The notes under the pieces were generated by a model, which did no database searches, was not told the DNA's origin, and worked only from the letters and a program-made list of their open reading frames with translations. Below, in pieces: positions 54,093-63,805 of a stretch of 64,000 bases of DNA. The stretch spans positions 1 through 64,000 of the forward strand of contig NZ_JABXKF010000156.1 in assembly GCF_017115165.1 (NCBI RefSeq), written 5' to 3'. Source of the stretch: Nostoc sp. LPT. GTDB taxonomy: Bacteria; Cyanobacteriota; Cyanobacteriia; Cyanobacteriales; Nostocaceae. The first letter of the stretch is position 1, and the number at the start of each line of letters is the position of its first letter. Both the position numbers and the translations under genes were made by a program.

Positions 54093-56090
54093 TTAACGCC
54101 CCAACATTTTATCCCGTAGATGTTTAATGCGATCGCGCAATTTACCCGCCTCTTCAAATTCCAGTTTCTTCGCTGCCTCTTTCATCTGCGCTTCTAACAG
54201 AGTAATCAATTGGGGAATCTGTTCTAATGGCAGTTCATCTAGATGTTCATCTACTACTTTCAAGTCAGTTGCATTTAACCGCCGAGATACATCTAAAAAA
54301 GCCAAAATCGCATTACTCGATTTTTTCACAATTGGTTGCGGTGTAATCCCATGCAGTCGATTATGTGCTGTTTGAATACCACGCCGCCTGTCTGTTTCAT
54401 CAATGGCTTTAATCATGCTACCTGTCAGATTATCAGCATACAAAATTGCTTGTCCCTGAATGTGACGCGCGGCTCTACCAATAGTTTGAATTAATGAACG
54501 CTCGGTTCGCAAGAAACCTTCTTTATCTGCATCCATAATTGCCACTAAGGAAACTTCGGGTAAATCCAAACCTTCCCGCAGCAAATTCACACCAACCAAA
54601 ACATCAAATTTACCCTCGCGCAAGTTCTGCAAAATCTCAATGCGCTCAATAGAAGTAATCTCGGAATGTAAATACCTTACCCTTATACCGTGGTCTTGCA
54701 AATATTCGGTTAAATCTTCCGCCATCCGCTTAGTTAGTGTGGTAATTAACACTCGTTCATGGCGGTCGGCTCTATCTTTAATTTCTCCCAACAAATCATC
54801 AATTTGTCCTTCTGTGGGACGCACGGAAATTTCTGGATCGATCACCCCAGTTGGCCGAATTACTTGTTCAACTACATGGTCTTCAGAAACTTCTAATTCC
54901 CAATTTCCAGGAGTTGCCGAAACAAAAATACACTGATTTACTTTTTGCCAAAATTCCTCGGCTTTCAAAGGCCGATTATCAGCAGCGCTAGGAAGACGAA
55001 ATCCATGATCGATTAAAACTTTTTTTCTCGCTTGGTCGCCGTTATACATGCCGCGAATTTGAGGCACGGTAACATGAGATTCATCGATAACTAACAGCCA
55101 ATCTTTAGGAAAATAATCAATTAAACATTCTGGTGGATCTCCAGCTTGTCTTCCTGCTAAGTGACGGGAATAGTTCTCAACGCCGTTGCAGTAACCTACT
55201 TCCCGCAGCATTTCTAGGTCATAGCGTGTACGTTGATCTATACGTTGCGCTTCTAATAATTTCCCTGCTTCTTCTAAGTCTAATTTTTGCTGTTTTAACT
55301 CGGCTGCAATGTCATGACAAGCTAATTCTAAGCGTTCTTCTGGAGTGACAAAGTGACGTGCAGGGTAGACATTTACCGCTTCTAAACTTTTGATAATTTC
55401 ACCTGTCACTGGGTCAATGTAGCGAATCGCATCTATTTCATCACCAAAGAATTCGACACGAATAATTCGGTCTTCATAAGCTGGGCCAATTTCTAAGACA
55501 TCACCCCGGACGCGAAATTTTCCCCGACCCATTTCTATGTCGTTGCGGCTATATTGAACATTTGCCAAATCGCGTAAAATTTGGCGTTGATTAACTTCCA
55601 TACCTATCTGAAGGGGGATGGCAGCTTTCAGATATTCTGCTGGCATTCCTAAACCGTAGATACAGCTGATGGAAGCAACGACAATCACATCACGGCGTTC
55701 AAAAAGCGATCGCGTCGCTGAGTGCCGCAACATATCTATTTCATCATTAATCGCCGCCGTTTTTTCAATATAAGTATCGGTGACGGGAATATACGCTTCT
55801 GGCTGATAATAATCGTAGTAGCTGACAAAATACTCGACTGCGTTATTGGGGAAGAAATCCCGCAACTCGTTACAAAGCTGTGCAGCCAGGGTTTTGTTAT
55901 GCGCTAGTACTAAAGTCGGCTTGCCAATTTTCTCAATCACTGCTGCTACCGAAAATGTCTTACCAGTTCCAGTGGCTCCGAGTAAAGTTTGGTAACGATT
56001 GCCTGATTGGATGCTAGCAGCTAGTTGTGCGATCGCTTGTGGTTGATCGCCTGTGGGACTAAAGGGAGCTTGAAGACAAAATTCTGTCAT
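54093..56090 (-). CDS. uvrB: Excinuclease ABC subunit B
   Basis: Damage-verification helicase of nucleotide excision repair. The 665-residue protein has Walker A GATGTGKT (residues about 39-46), the beta-hairpin region [20 protein letters not shown] that inserts into DNA, DESH-type motif II ([19 protein letters not shown]), motif VI (QTIGRAARH) and the C-terminal UVR domain ([20 protein letters not shown]) that contacts UvrC. It appears intact despite the decayed neighbourhood. Confidence 0.97.
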   Translation of the reverse strand: MTEFCLQAPFSPTGDQPQAIAQLAASIQSGNRYQTLLGATGTGKTFSVAAVIEKIGKPTLVLAHNKTLAAQLCNELRDFFPNNAVEYFVSYYDYYQPEAYIPVTDTYIEKTAAINDEIDMLRHSATRSLFERRDVIVVASISCIYGLGMPAEYLKAAIPLQIGMEVNQRQILRDLANVQYSRNDIEMGRGKFRVRGDVLEIGPAYEDRIIRVEFFGDEIDAIRYIDPVTGEIIKSLEAVNVYPARHFVTPEERLELACHDIAAELKQQKLDLEEAGKLLEAQRIDQRTRYDLEMLREVGYCNGVENYSRHLAGRQAGDPPECLIDYFPKDWLLVIDESHVTVPQIRGMYNGDQARKKVLIDHGFRLPSAADNRPLKAEEFWQKVNQCIFVSATPGNWELEVSEDHVVEQVIRPTGVIDPEISVRPTEGQIDDLLGEIKDRADRHERVLITTLTKRMAEDLTEYLQDHGIRVRYLHSEITSIERIEILQNLREGKFDVLVGVNLLREGLDLPEVSLVAIMDADKEGFLRTERSLIQTIGRAARHIQGQAILYADNLTGSMIKAIDETDRRRGIQTAHNRLHGITPQPIVKKSSNAILAFLDVSRRLNATDLKVVDEHLDELPLEQIPQLITLLEAQMKEAAKKLEFEEAGKLRDRIKHLRDKMLGR

Positions 56091-56343
56091 ACAATTTTGC
56101 TGTAAATACCCTATCTCATGGTGACGATTCCGCCCTGTATCTATTGTAGCTGGCTTATTAGATCAAATAAATAGTAATAATTATTTACAAAAGTTCTTGC
56201 TTTAAATTTACTTATGTATTAGTTTTAAAGATTCTTATATCTATATGAGGTTTTTTAAGGTTAAACTCTAAAGTATATGGGAAAAAATTTCATCTTTCCT
56301 TAATTATTGTAAAATTCAGTTAACAAACTAGAGGTGTTCGTTT

Positions 56344-56796
56344 ATGACTATTAGCAACACTGGCAAAGCAACCAGTTCTCGGCAGAAGTATGCCAAGTCT
56401 ACAGAGCAAGTTGAAAATCAACAAGACCAGAGCTTGAATGCAGATAAAGTCGAGGAAGTCAATGAACTGCCTGTAGGAGCTTCTGGAACACTCGCCATTT
56501 CTGGAATTCGTCCCATAGGCGCTAGCGACTTAGAAGTTGCTGAACACCTCTCAATGGCTGGGGTGCGTCCCGTTAGCACCAGTAGTTTGGAAGTAGTTGA
56601 AACCTATAACTCAATGGGTATCCGTCCAATTGGTGCTAACACATTCCAAGTCGTTGAAAGTATGAATCTCTCTGGGATTCGTCCAATTGGCTCAAGTTTA
56701 TTGGTAATTGATGAAAGCTATTCAACATTTGGGAACCGTCCGATAGCATCAAATGAGGTTGACAATTCTGAAAGCCTAATGGGTTTTCTAGATTAA
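56344..56796 (+). CDS. GIRPI-repeat protein of unknown function
   Basis: A 150-residue soluble protein. Residues 1-45 are polar and Gln/Lys-rich. From about residue 50 there are five tandem units of about 20-22 residues with consensus SG-I-RPIG-ASxLEVVExxxx (SGIRPIGASDLEVAEHLSMA; AGVRPVSTSSLEVVETYNSM; MGIRPIGANTFQVVESMNLS; SGIRPIGSSLLVIDESYSTF; GNRPIASNEV). There is no signal peptide, Cys or His. The ATG has GAGGTG upstream and a good intrinsic terminator follows, so it is a single-gene unit. I recognise no named family; a beta-solenoid-like or ligand-binding repeat is possible. Confidence 0.8.
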   Translation: MTISNTGKATSSRQKYAKSTEQVENQQDQSLNADKVEEVNELPVGASGTLAISGIRPIGASDLEVAEHLSMAGVRPVSTSSLEVVETYNSMGIRPIGANTFQVVESMNLSGIRPIGSSLLVIDESYSTFGNRPIASNEVDNSESLMGFLD

Positions 56797-56822
56797 ACAA
56801 AAAACATCCCCATAAATTTATT

Positions 56823-56854
56823 AACCCATTTTCTATACGAAACTGGGTTTTTTT
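56823..56854 (+). terminator. Intrinsic terminator of the GIRPI gene
   Basis: AACCCA stem pairs with TGGGTT (with further TTT/AAA pairing inside) and is followed by a T7 run, 27 bp after the stop codon. Confidence 0.75.
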
Positions 56855-57141
56855 ATTTAACAAAGTAAAAATCACCATCTGTGACATTTGTTCTATGTCT
56901 TTTAGCATAGGTAACTAAACTATTCTCACTTTATTTTATATTCAACCAACAGCCAGAACGCTTACTACAACTAACTTTCTTAATTACAAATTACCAATTA
57001 CGAATTCCGAATTATTGAATCTGCCTTATGGTGGAAGGCTTTAGCAAAAACTTTAAGTTACTGTGTAAAGGTAATAACAAAGAATTTCAAAGTTAGTTTA
57101 TAGCTTTGAAATTAATTTTTAATTTAATCAGGAGTATCAAA

Positions 57142-57324
57142 ATGAGCATAGAAGATCGCACAAAGGCTGCTGCTAAAAATGTTGAAGGTAAAGCTCAAGA
57201 AGCATTAGGAAATGTGACTGGAGATCCAGAAGATAAAGCCGAAGGTAAAGCAAAGCAAGCCGAAAGCGAAGTACGTCACGGCATTGAAGATGTGAAAGAC
57301 AATGTCAAGAAAAAGATTGACTAA
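57142..57324 (+). CDS. CsbD family stress-response protein
   Basis: A 60-residue very hydrophilic, helical protein: MSIEDRTKAAAKNVEGKAQE, then ALGNVTGDPEDKAEGKAKQA and EVRHGIEDVKDNVKKKID. This is the CsbD pattern, found in small bacterial proteins induced by general stress; molecular role unknown. ATG 57142 has CAGGAG upstream. The frame open from 57106 adds residues not in the family. Confidence 0.92.
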   Translation: MSIEDRTKAAAKNVEGKAQEALGNVTGDPEDKAEGKAKQAESEVRHGIEDVKDNVKKKID

Positions 57325-57882
57325 CAATTTATAGTTTTTTTTGCAGAAACTTTAGGGATATAAATGGGGTGGATTCCATTTTTGCAAGAAAAAATTATGA
57401 AACGTTAAAGATTCAATGCTATATACCTTTATTCTTTTCTTAGCAAACTTTGAAAGTAAAGGACTAGCTTGATTGACAGAAATTTTATAGAGACGTAATT
57501 AATTACGTCTCTATGTTTGTTTATGCTTAATTTATTCTTAATTTATTTTTATAATTATTATAACTATAAAGCAATAGAGTTCAGAATGAGCAACAAAAAC
57601 CTGATGTAGAGACGCGATTTATCGCTTCTTGAAAGACCAATCACTTTAAACTAAACCGTATCATATTCTAAAGTTAAAACTTACACACTCAAATACCCCA
57701 ACTTCCTTTAAAGTAATTTTCCGTTGCAAATCTGTCTACGACGAGCGTAGCTATGACAACTTTGCTCAATCTGAAACTCATTTCAAATATCAAAAATTGT
57801 AGTAATATACCACAGGCATTAACTATTTTCAGCTACATCTGATTGTTAGCGCTCTTAAATTCACAATCGATGAGAACGTACC
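57325..57882. other. Intergenic region with palindromic repeats
   Basis: Holds a perfect 28-bp palindrome at 57487-57514 (ATAGAGACGTAATT and its complement), a diverged one at about 57606-57630 (AGACGCGATTTATCGCTTCT), and a repeat fragment GTCTACGACGAGCGTAGC near 57735. No gene is seen. Confidence 0.7.
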
Positions 57883-58521
57883 GTGAATCTAACTCTTTAT
57901 TTCCTCCGTCACGGACAGACAGAATGCAGCCGCAATAATTCTTTTTGCGGTTCTATAAACTCAGAACTCACTCCAGAAGGCTTGGAGATGGCAAAGGCTT
58001 TTGCAGACACATATAGTTCTATGGATTGGACAGCAATATTTTGTAGTCCAATGCAGCGAACTGTATTGACAGCAAAACCTTTGTATGAAGCAATAGGGAT
58101 AGAACCACAACTTAGGGATGGTTTGAAGGAAATCAACTATGGCTTGTGGGAAGGAAAAACCCCAGAAGTAATTAGTCGTGAATATCACGATGATTATATT
58201 CGCTGGTCAGCAGATCCCGCTTGGAATGCACCAAATGGTGGAGAAATGGCAGTTACAATTGCTTATCGTGCCTTGCAGGTAATTGAAGAAATCAAGCAAA
58301 ATTACAGTAGTGGCAATGTTTTAGTTGTTTCCCACAAGGCAACTATCAGAATTATTCTGTGTAGTTTACTAGGGATTGATGTCGGACGCTTCCGTTTTCG
58401 TTTGGGATGTCCTGTTGCTTCGATCAGTATTGTAGAATTTAGTTCACATGGCCCGCTGTTAAAGGTTTTGGCAGACCGTACTCATTTGGATGAGCGGTTG
58501 CGAAATTTACCGGGGACATGA
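57883..58521 (+). CDS. Histidine phosphatase (phosphoglycerate mutase-like) family protein
   Basis: A 212-residue enzyme with the catalytic LYFLRHGQTECSRN motif at the start, second Arg in FCSPMQRTVLTA, acid in REYHDDYIRW-adjacent LKEINYGLWEGK and the second His in VLVVSHKATIRI. Broad-specificity sugar-phosphate phosphatases of this type are common in cyanobacteria; the exact substrate cannot be told. The start is GTG 57883, the only one that keeps the first strand. Confidence 0.9.
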   Translation: MNLTLYFLRHGQTECSRNNSFCGSINSELTPEGLEMAKAFADTYSSMDWTAIFCSPMQRTVLTAKPLYEAIGIEPQLRDGLKEINYGLWEGKTPEVISREYHDDYIRWSADPAWNAPNGGEMAVTIAYRALQVIEEIKQNYSSGNVLVVSHKATIRIILCSLLGIDVGRFRFRLGCPVASISIVEFSSHGPLLKVLADRTHLDERLRNLPGT

Positions 58522-58659
58522 AGAAGTCGGGAGTTAGGAGTTATTCTTTTTCCTTTGCTTTCCTTCACTCTCTGGCTCAGTATATTTGCATAAAACGTTT
58601 ATCCCAATTTCCAAAATATATAACACGACAATTGTGTCGATGTCTACGACGGGCTACGC

Positions 58660-59013
58660 CTACGCACCATCAATCGGTATTCCGTGTACTGCTGCAACGG
58701 CAACCAGAGAGCCAATGATGCTGTTGAACAAAGAAGCACTACCAGGGTTATTAGTGTATTCTTTGATTTTGCCCCGTAAACCATCATCACCACAGATTTC
58801 CGCGCGGATTTCGTCGAGGGTCAGCTGCAAAATAGATTTTTTGCCCTTACTATAATCTGTTGTGCCTACTTTCTCCTGCCAAAGTGCATCAAAACTCGCT
58901 TCTAGATTGCCGTTGTGGTGCTGTAGGGTAGTAAGTGCTTTTTGCGCTGGGGTGTCGTTTTGGAGAAGTTGCCGAAGTTCTTAGATTTCGACAGAGGTTA
59001 ATTGGGCATTCAT
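58660..59013 (-). pseudogene. Hypothetical protein gene with early in-frame TAA
   Basis: From ATG 59013 the frame reads MNAQLTSVEI, then TAA at codon 11 (58983-58981), and continues without break for 106 codons: ELRQLLQNDTPAQKALTTLQ, NGNLEASFDALWQEKVGTTD, SILQLTLDEIRAEICGDDGL and a membrane-like end (SLFNSIIGSLVAVAAVHGIP). No start codon is available just after the stop, so it is probably a nonsense pseudogene. I do not recognise the family. Its 3' end runs into the dispersed repeat at 58638-58667. Confidence 0.65.
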
Positions 59014-59032
59014 ATATATTTGACTTAATTAT

Positions 59033-59452
59033 TTATGGAGTATTTGTTAGTTCCTGAATTAACTCTTCAGGTCTGATAATTCTGGGAGTAGCAACTGGAA
59101 AATCTCTAGGGTTGCGAGTAATAATAGCATCTAAGTGATTGAGTACCGCACTGCTGTATTGAATAGCGTCTTCAAAATCTCTAAAGTTAGCAGTTAATGC
59201 CATGTTGATTGTGGTACTTTCTACTGTTGCAACTTAACAGAAGGTTACAATTCTATTTAAAAGGGATAGAGCAGATGCTCGACCTTTATCTTTCCGAATG
59301 ATGTAGTAGAGGTCACTAAAAGTAGAAGCAGAAAGATAACCTTCTATTTGTTTTTGATAAATAAATGAGAATACTTGTATAGTATTGCTGTAAAAGGGAT
59401 GGCGTTCAAGAGCAAAATCCAAAATTATATTAGTGTCTAGTAATACTCTCAC
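59033..59452 (-). pseudogene. PIN-domain toxin with in-frame TAA
   Basis: From ATG 59452: MRVLLDTNIILDFALERHPF (first PIN Asp), GYLSASTFSDLYYIIRKDKG, then TAA at 59236-59234, and in the same frame MALTANFRDFEDAIQYSSAV, LDAIITRNPRDFPVATPRII (the later PIN acidic cluster) to a stop at 59033. Only one base change (CAA to TAA) would explain the break; 72 of 139 residues precede it, so the nuclease site is incomplete. It follows its antitoxin with an ATGA overlap. Confidence 0.8.
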
Positions 59453-59739
59453 AGATTATGTTTCTCCCTCAAATATTCCCATTGGGCTTGGTCAGGGTCA
59501 AAATCTGAAGGAGTCGGCTCTGTACTTTCCAACCACTCTTTCAAAATGGGTATAGAGCATTCCACTATTCTTTTTTGCTTTTCAGGCTGGGACTGAATTT
59601 GATTTTCTCTAGAACTTTCCAAGGATGGAACTGGTTGCAAAATAATCACTTCTACCGTCCCTGGAGCAATATTTAGAGGTTCGTCAATAATTAAATTACC
59701 GGATTCATCAATTGTTGCGTTTAGCTTGTAGGCTTGCAT
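59449..59739 (-). CDS. Antitoxin of the PIN module, copy 1
   Basis: A 96-residue protein: MQAYKLNATIDESGNLIIDE, PLNIAPGTVEVIILQPVPSL and an acidic tail (PTPSDFDPDQAQWEYLREKH). The N-terminal strand pair looks like a small DNA-binding (AbrB/MazE-like) domain, and the tail should bind the toxin. ATG 59739 is chosen over 59754 by alignment to copy 2. Its stop overlaps the PIN gene start. Confidence 0.8.
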   Translation of the reverse strand: MQAYKLNATIDESGNLIIDEPLNIAPGTVEVIILQPVPSLESSRENQIQSQPEKQKRIVECSIPILKEWLESTEPTPSDFDPDQAQWEYLREKHNL

Positions 59740-59786
59740 ATTGGTTTTCCTCATCTATATATAATTAAATAATATTTCAGGCAATT

Positions 59787-60056
59787 TCACAGATTATGTT
59801 TCTCTTTTAGGGCTTCCCATCGAGCTTGGTCTGGGTCAAAATCAGAAGGCGTAGGTTGTGTTTTTTCAAACCAGCCTTGCAAAGCTTTGATTTTTATTTG
59901 TCTCTTCGGCTTATCTGGCTGTGACTCAGTAAAATTTTCCAAGGATGGAACTGGCTGCAAAATAATCACTTCTACTTTTCCAGGAGCAATATTCAGAGGT
60001 TCGTCAATAATTAAATGACCTGATTCATCAATTGTGGCGTTGAGCTTGTAGGCTTG
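59787..60056 (-). CDS. Antitoxin-like paralogue, copy 2 (toxin-less)
   Basis: An 89-residue paralogue of the neighbour: MQAYKLNATIDESGHLIIDE, the same PLNIAPG(K/T)VEVIILQPVPS, a diverged middle, and the same tail TPSDFDPDQARWEALKEKHN. It ends 48 bp before copy 1 and has no toxin gene of its own, so it came from tandem duplication with loss of one toxin. It probably shares the promoter region to its right. Confidence 0.75.
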   Translation of the reverse strand, partial: QAYKLNATIDESGHLIIDEPLNIAPGKVEVIILQPVPSLENFTESQPDKPKRQIKIKALQGWFEKTQPTPSDFDPDQARWEALKEKHNL

Positions 60057-60105
60057 CATTCTTCTGCTCCTTTTTGTTTCTAGGATAGAACACTGCGTAA
60101 ATATT

Positions 60106-60275
60106 GCGTAGGCGTAGCCCGCCGTAGATATCGCACTTCTGAATAACTACCTTGTTGTGATTAATACCAATTCCAGAAAAAAATAAAACAGATGCGTAGG
60201 TTGGGGAGCCACTCATGTGGGCGGGTTTCCCGACTTGAGTGAAGTGGCGTTTGAACGGAGCGAAACCCAACCTAC
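60106..60275. repeat. Two dispersed repeats (GCGTAGGCGTAGCCC and GGGCGGGTTTCCC types)
   Basis: The first (60106-60135) matches 74-105; the second (about 60195-60275, with TTGGGGAGCCACTCATGTGG and GGGCGGGTTTCCCGACTTGA) matches 9965-10066 and 20730-20870. Confidence 0.75.
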
Positions 60276-60380
60276 ATTCTATTTACCAGAATCGATATCT
60301 TCTAGAAAATTACCTAGAGAGAATTTATTAGTTCTTGAATCAACGATCGCAGTTATAAGTGAATGTCTTGTCGTCACCAA

Positions 60381-60538
60381 CATTACAACATTAAGCCTTA
60401 ACGTTACGAGATTAAGGCTTAACGCTATAATGTTAAGCCTTAAGGTTACGACATTAAGCCTTAACAATTACAACATTAATCATCAGCATCATAAGATTAA
60501 GGCTTAAGGTTACGACATTAAGCCTTAACATTACAACT
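60381..60538. repeat. 21-bp tandem repeat with alternating TTAAGCCTTAA cores
   Basis: About seven units of 21-22 bp, each with the 11-bp core TTAAGCCTTAA or its reverse complement TTAAGGCTTAA, joined by CGTTACGA/AACATTAC spacers. One unit is degenerate (TTAATCATCAGCATC). As with the array at 654, frames stay open because of the 21-bp period (minus-strand LRLNVVT heptapeptides); I do not call a gene. Confidence 0.85.
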
Positions 60539-60539
60539 T

Positions 60540-60900
60540 TTTGACAAAAGCTTATGCGATCGCTCTTTAGGGTAGTGCGCTGCGTCCGATCGCTAGCAAT
60601 GCTTAAACAAAACTTATAAATGATTCGATGTTGGCAATAAATCTTGCACCTAGCGACTTGGAAATTGTATCTTCGCAAAACAGCCCAACAGAAAGAAAAC
60701 GCTTTCTCCCAATTACAAATTACTGTCTTCTCACCGAGACGCTCCGCGAACGCAGCGGTAGCGAGTCCGCGTACTCCTACGGAGAAGCAAGCTACGCGCA
60801 GCGCAAGGTAGAGAGCGTCATTACGAATTATTCTCTCGTGCTGCCCAAATTGCCTCGCCCACCTCTCCAGCGCACTCCTCACCCGTCGCCTCGTGCTAAA
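60540..60900. other. Repeat-rich region replacing the 5' end of the TpsA gene
   Basis: Includes a GC-rich dispersed repeat (GAGACGCTCCGCGAACGCAG and CGGAGAAGCAAGCTACGCGC, about 60737-60810). No signal peptide or TPS-domain start that belongs to the downstream gene is found in any frame here. Confidence 0.6.
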
Positions 60901-63805
60901 GTGCCAATTGTACAACAGCCGAGTTACGGGTGGGTCAGCTTCTAAGATTGATGGGTTAATTCGCACGTTGGGTACAGCTAATCTGTTTCTGATTAATCCA
61001 AATGGGATTATTTTTGGCCAGGGTGCGAGGCTGGATGTTAAAGGTTCTTTTGTGGCGAGTACAGCGAATGCACTGCAATTTGGAAATATCGGATTTTTTA
61101 GCGCTACTGCGAAAAATATCCCTTCACCGTTGTTGACTATTAATCCTTCAGCATTGCTGTTTAATCAGATTAATCAAAACGGAGATATTCAAAATAACTC
61201 AGTTGCACTCGCAGGAAAAGATCCAGCAGGCTTTAATACATTTGGTTTACAAGTACCAGATGGTAAGAGCTTACTGCTAGTAGGTGGTAATGTCAGCATG
61301 GATGGGGGACGATTAAATGCTTATGGTGGGCAAGTTGAGTTAGGAGGATTGGCGGAACCTGGTAGTGTAGCGCTGGGTGTAGATGGTGATAATCTCAGCT
61401 TGAAATTTCCTGATAATGTGACGCGAGCAGATATATCTTTTACTAATAGCGCTGGTGTTTTTGTAGAAGCTGCTGGTGGGGGTGATATTGCAGTCAATGC
61501 CAGGAATCTAGAGATTTTAGGAGGAAGTGTCCTAAGTGCTGGTATTGGGCAAGGTTTGGGGACACCTGAAACTGTTGCGGGAGATATTACGCTTAATGCT
61601 ACCGGGGAAATCAAAGTTGCTGGTGAGAGCAGGGTTCGTAATCTTGTGCGTTTCGGTTCACAAGGCAATGGGGGTAACATTACTATCGATTCTGGTTCAT
61701 TCTCGTTACGCGATCGCGCTCAACTTCAAGCCTTAACCCGTGGACTTGGGAATGCGGGGAATATGACAGTGCGGGCAACAGATGCTGTTTCTCTTGCAGA
61801 TAATGCTTACATCTTCAGCACGGTGGAAGCAGGAGGTGTAGGTAAAGGTGGCAATATCAATATCTCCGCTGCAACACTATCACTAATTGATGGCGCTCAA
61901 CTGTTAACCATTACTCGTGGTGCATCTGCAACAGCGCCAGCAGGACGGGGAGATGCGGGAAATGTCAATATTAATGTTACTGGGAAAATTGATATTGCTG
62001 GGGAGAAAAACGGTTCTGTTAGTGCGATTGGCAGCTTTGTGGATACGGGGACAGTTGGCAATGGGGGTAATATTACTATCGATTCTGGTTCATTCTCATT
62101 ACGCGATCGCGCTCAACTTGCTGCCTCAACTTCTGGACAAGGGAATGCAGGGAATGTGACTGTGCAGACACTTGATGCTGTTTCACTGGAATATGCTGGT
62201 ATCCTCACCACAGTGGAAACAGGGGGTGTAGGTAAAGGTGGCAATATCGATATCTTTGCTGCAACACTATCACTAATTGATGGCGGTCAACTGGCAACCA
62301 TTACTCGTCGTGCATCTGCAACAGTGCCACCAGGACAGGGAGATGCGGGGAATGTGAATGTGAATGTTACTGGCGCTGTTAATATTGCTGGGCAGAAAAA
62401 CGGTTTTATTAGTGGGATTGGCAGCTTTGTGGAAACGGGGACAGTTGGCAATGGGGGTAACATTACTATCGATTCTGGTTCATTCTCGTTACGCGATCGC
62501 GCTCAACTTCAAGCCTTAACCCGTGGACTTGGGAATGCGGGGAATATGACAGTGCGGGCAACAGATGCTGTTTCTCTTGCAGATAATGCTTACATCTTCA
62601 GCACGGTGGAAGCAGGAGGTGTAGGTAAAGGTGGCAATATCAATATCTCCGCTGCAACACTATCACTAATTGATGGCGCTCAACTGTTAACCATTACTCG
62701 TGGTGCATCTGCAACAGCGCCAGCAGGACGGGGAGATGCGGGAAATGTCAATATTAATGTTACTGGGAAAATTGATATTGCTGGGGAGAAAAACGGTTTT
62801 TTTAGTGAGATTGGCAGCTTTGTGGATACGGGGACAGTTGGCAATGGGGGTAACATTACTATCGATTCTGGTTCTTTCTCGTTACGAGATGGCGCTTTTC
62901 TTTCTACCTCAACATCTGGACAAGGGAATGCAGGCACAATTAAACTTAATACTACTGATTTTTTCACTATTTCTGGTAGCAGTTCAAACTTTATCACTGG
63001 CTTGCTCGTTAACTCCCAAAGTACGACGGGTACTGCTGGAGATATTATCGTCACCTCACCTAGAGTTACCCTAGATAACAGTGGCACACTTCAAGCCCAA
63101 TCTGCATCAGGTAATGGTGGCGACATCAACTTACACACTGATTTACTCCTTCTGCGTCGTGGCGCTTCCATTTCCACCACCGCAGGCACAGCACAAGCTG
63201 GGGGTAATGGTGGCAACATTAATATTGATGCCCGATCAGGCTTCATCCTCGCTGTGCCTAGTGAAAATAGTGACATCACTGCCAATGCTTTTACAGGTAG
63301 TGGTGGGAGAGTGGATATCAAAACCTTAGGCATTTATGGTATTGAGTTCCGTGAAAGTCCAACTGTGTTGAGTGACATCACTGCTAGTTCAGAATTTGGT
63401 ACACAAGGCACTGTAGAACTAAACACACCTGAGATTAACCCCAACAGTGGCTTAGTTGAATTGCCAACAATACCAGTTGACACCAAGGTTGCACAAGGTT
63501 GCTATAGTCCTACTTACGCCCAAAACCGATTTGTGATCGCTGGACGCGGCGGTTTACCACCCAATCCGAAAGACATTCTCACTCCAGATACGCCACAAAT
63601 AGATTGGGTATCTCTTAAACCCAGCAACAACACCCGTTCCTTACCACCTGTTACCAATAAAACAACTACCTCTATCCCCAAACCCATTGTTGAAGCAACA
63701 GGTGCGACGCTAAACGCTTTTGGACAAATCGTCCTCAGTGCTAATTCATCCACCGCTACTCTTAATACTTCCAGACAGAACCCAATTCAATGTCATGGTA
63801 GCTAA
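60893..63805 (+). pseudogene. Filamentous haemagglutinin-type TpsA protein, 5'-truncated
   Basis: A 970-codon frame whose similarity to the two-partner secretion domain begins only at RVTGGSASKIDGLIRTLGTA (about 60920), followed by NLFLINPNGIIFGQGARLDV and SFVASTANALQFGN. The signal peptide and the first 80-100 residues of the TPS domain are absent, so secretion is unlikely. The passenger holds three beta-helical units of about 130 residues starting at 61673, 62066 and 62456, and a partial fourth at 62849; units 1 and 3 are almost identical in DNA. The C-terminus (CYSPTYAQNRFVIAGRGGLP) is that of cyanobacterial TpsA proteins. Confidence 0.8.
61673..62900 (+). repeat. About 390-bp tandem repeats within the TpsA gene
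   Basis: Units begin with GGTAACATTACTATCGATTC (or GGTAATATT) at 61673, 62066, 62456 and 62849, giving spacings of 393, 390 and 393 bp. The third unit copies the first with only a few changes (GSVSAIGSF against GFFSEIGSF near the end), while the second differs more, which points to gene conversion or a recent two-unit duplication. Confidence 0.85.

Noticed and set aside
60454-60966. Minus-strand 170-codon frame over the tandem repeat
   Set aside because: Composed of repeat-derived heptapeptides and the antisense of dispersed repeats; no domain.
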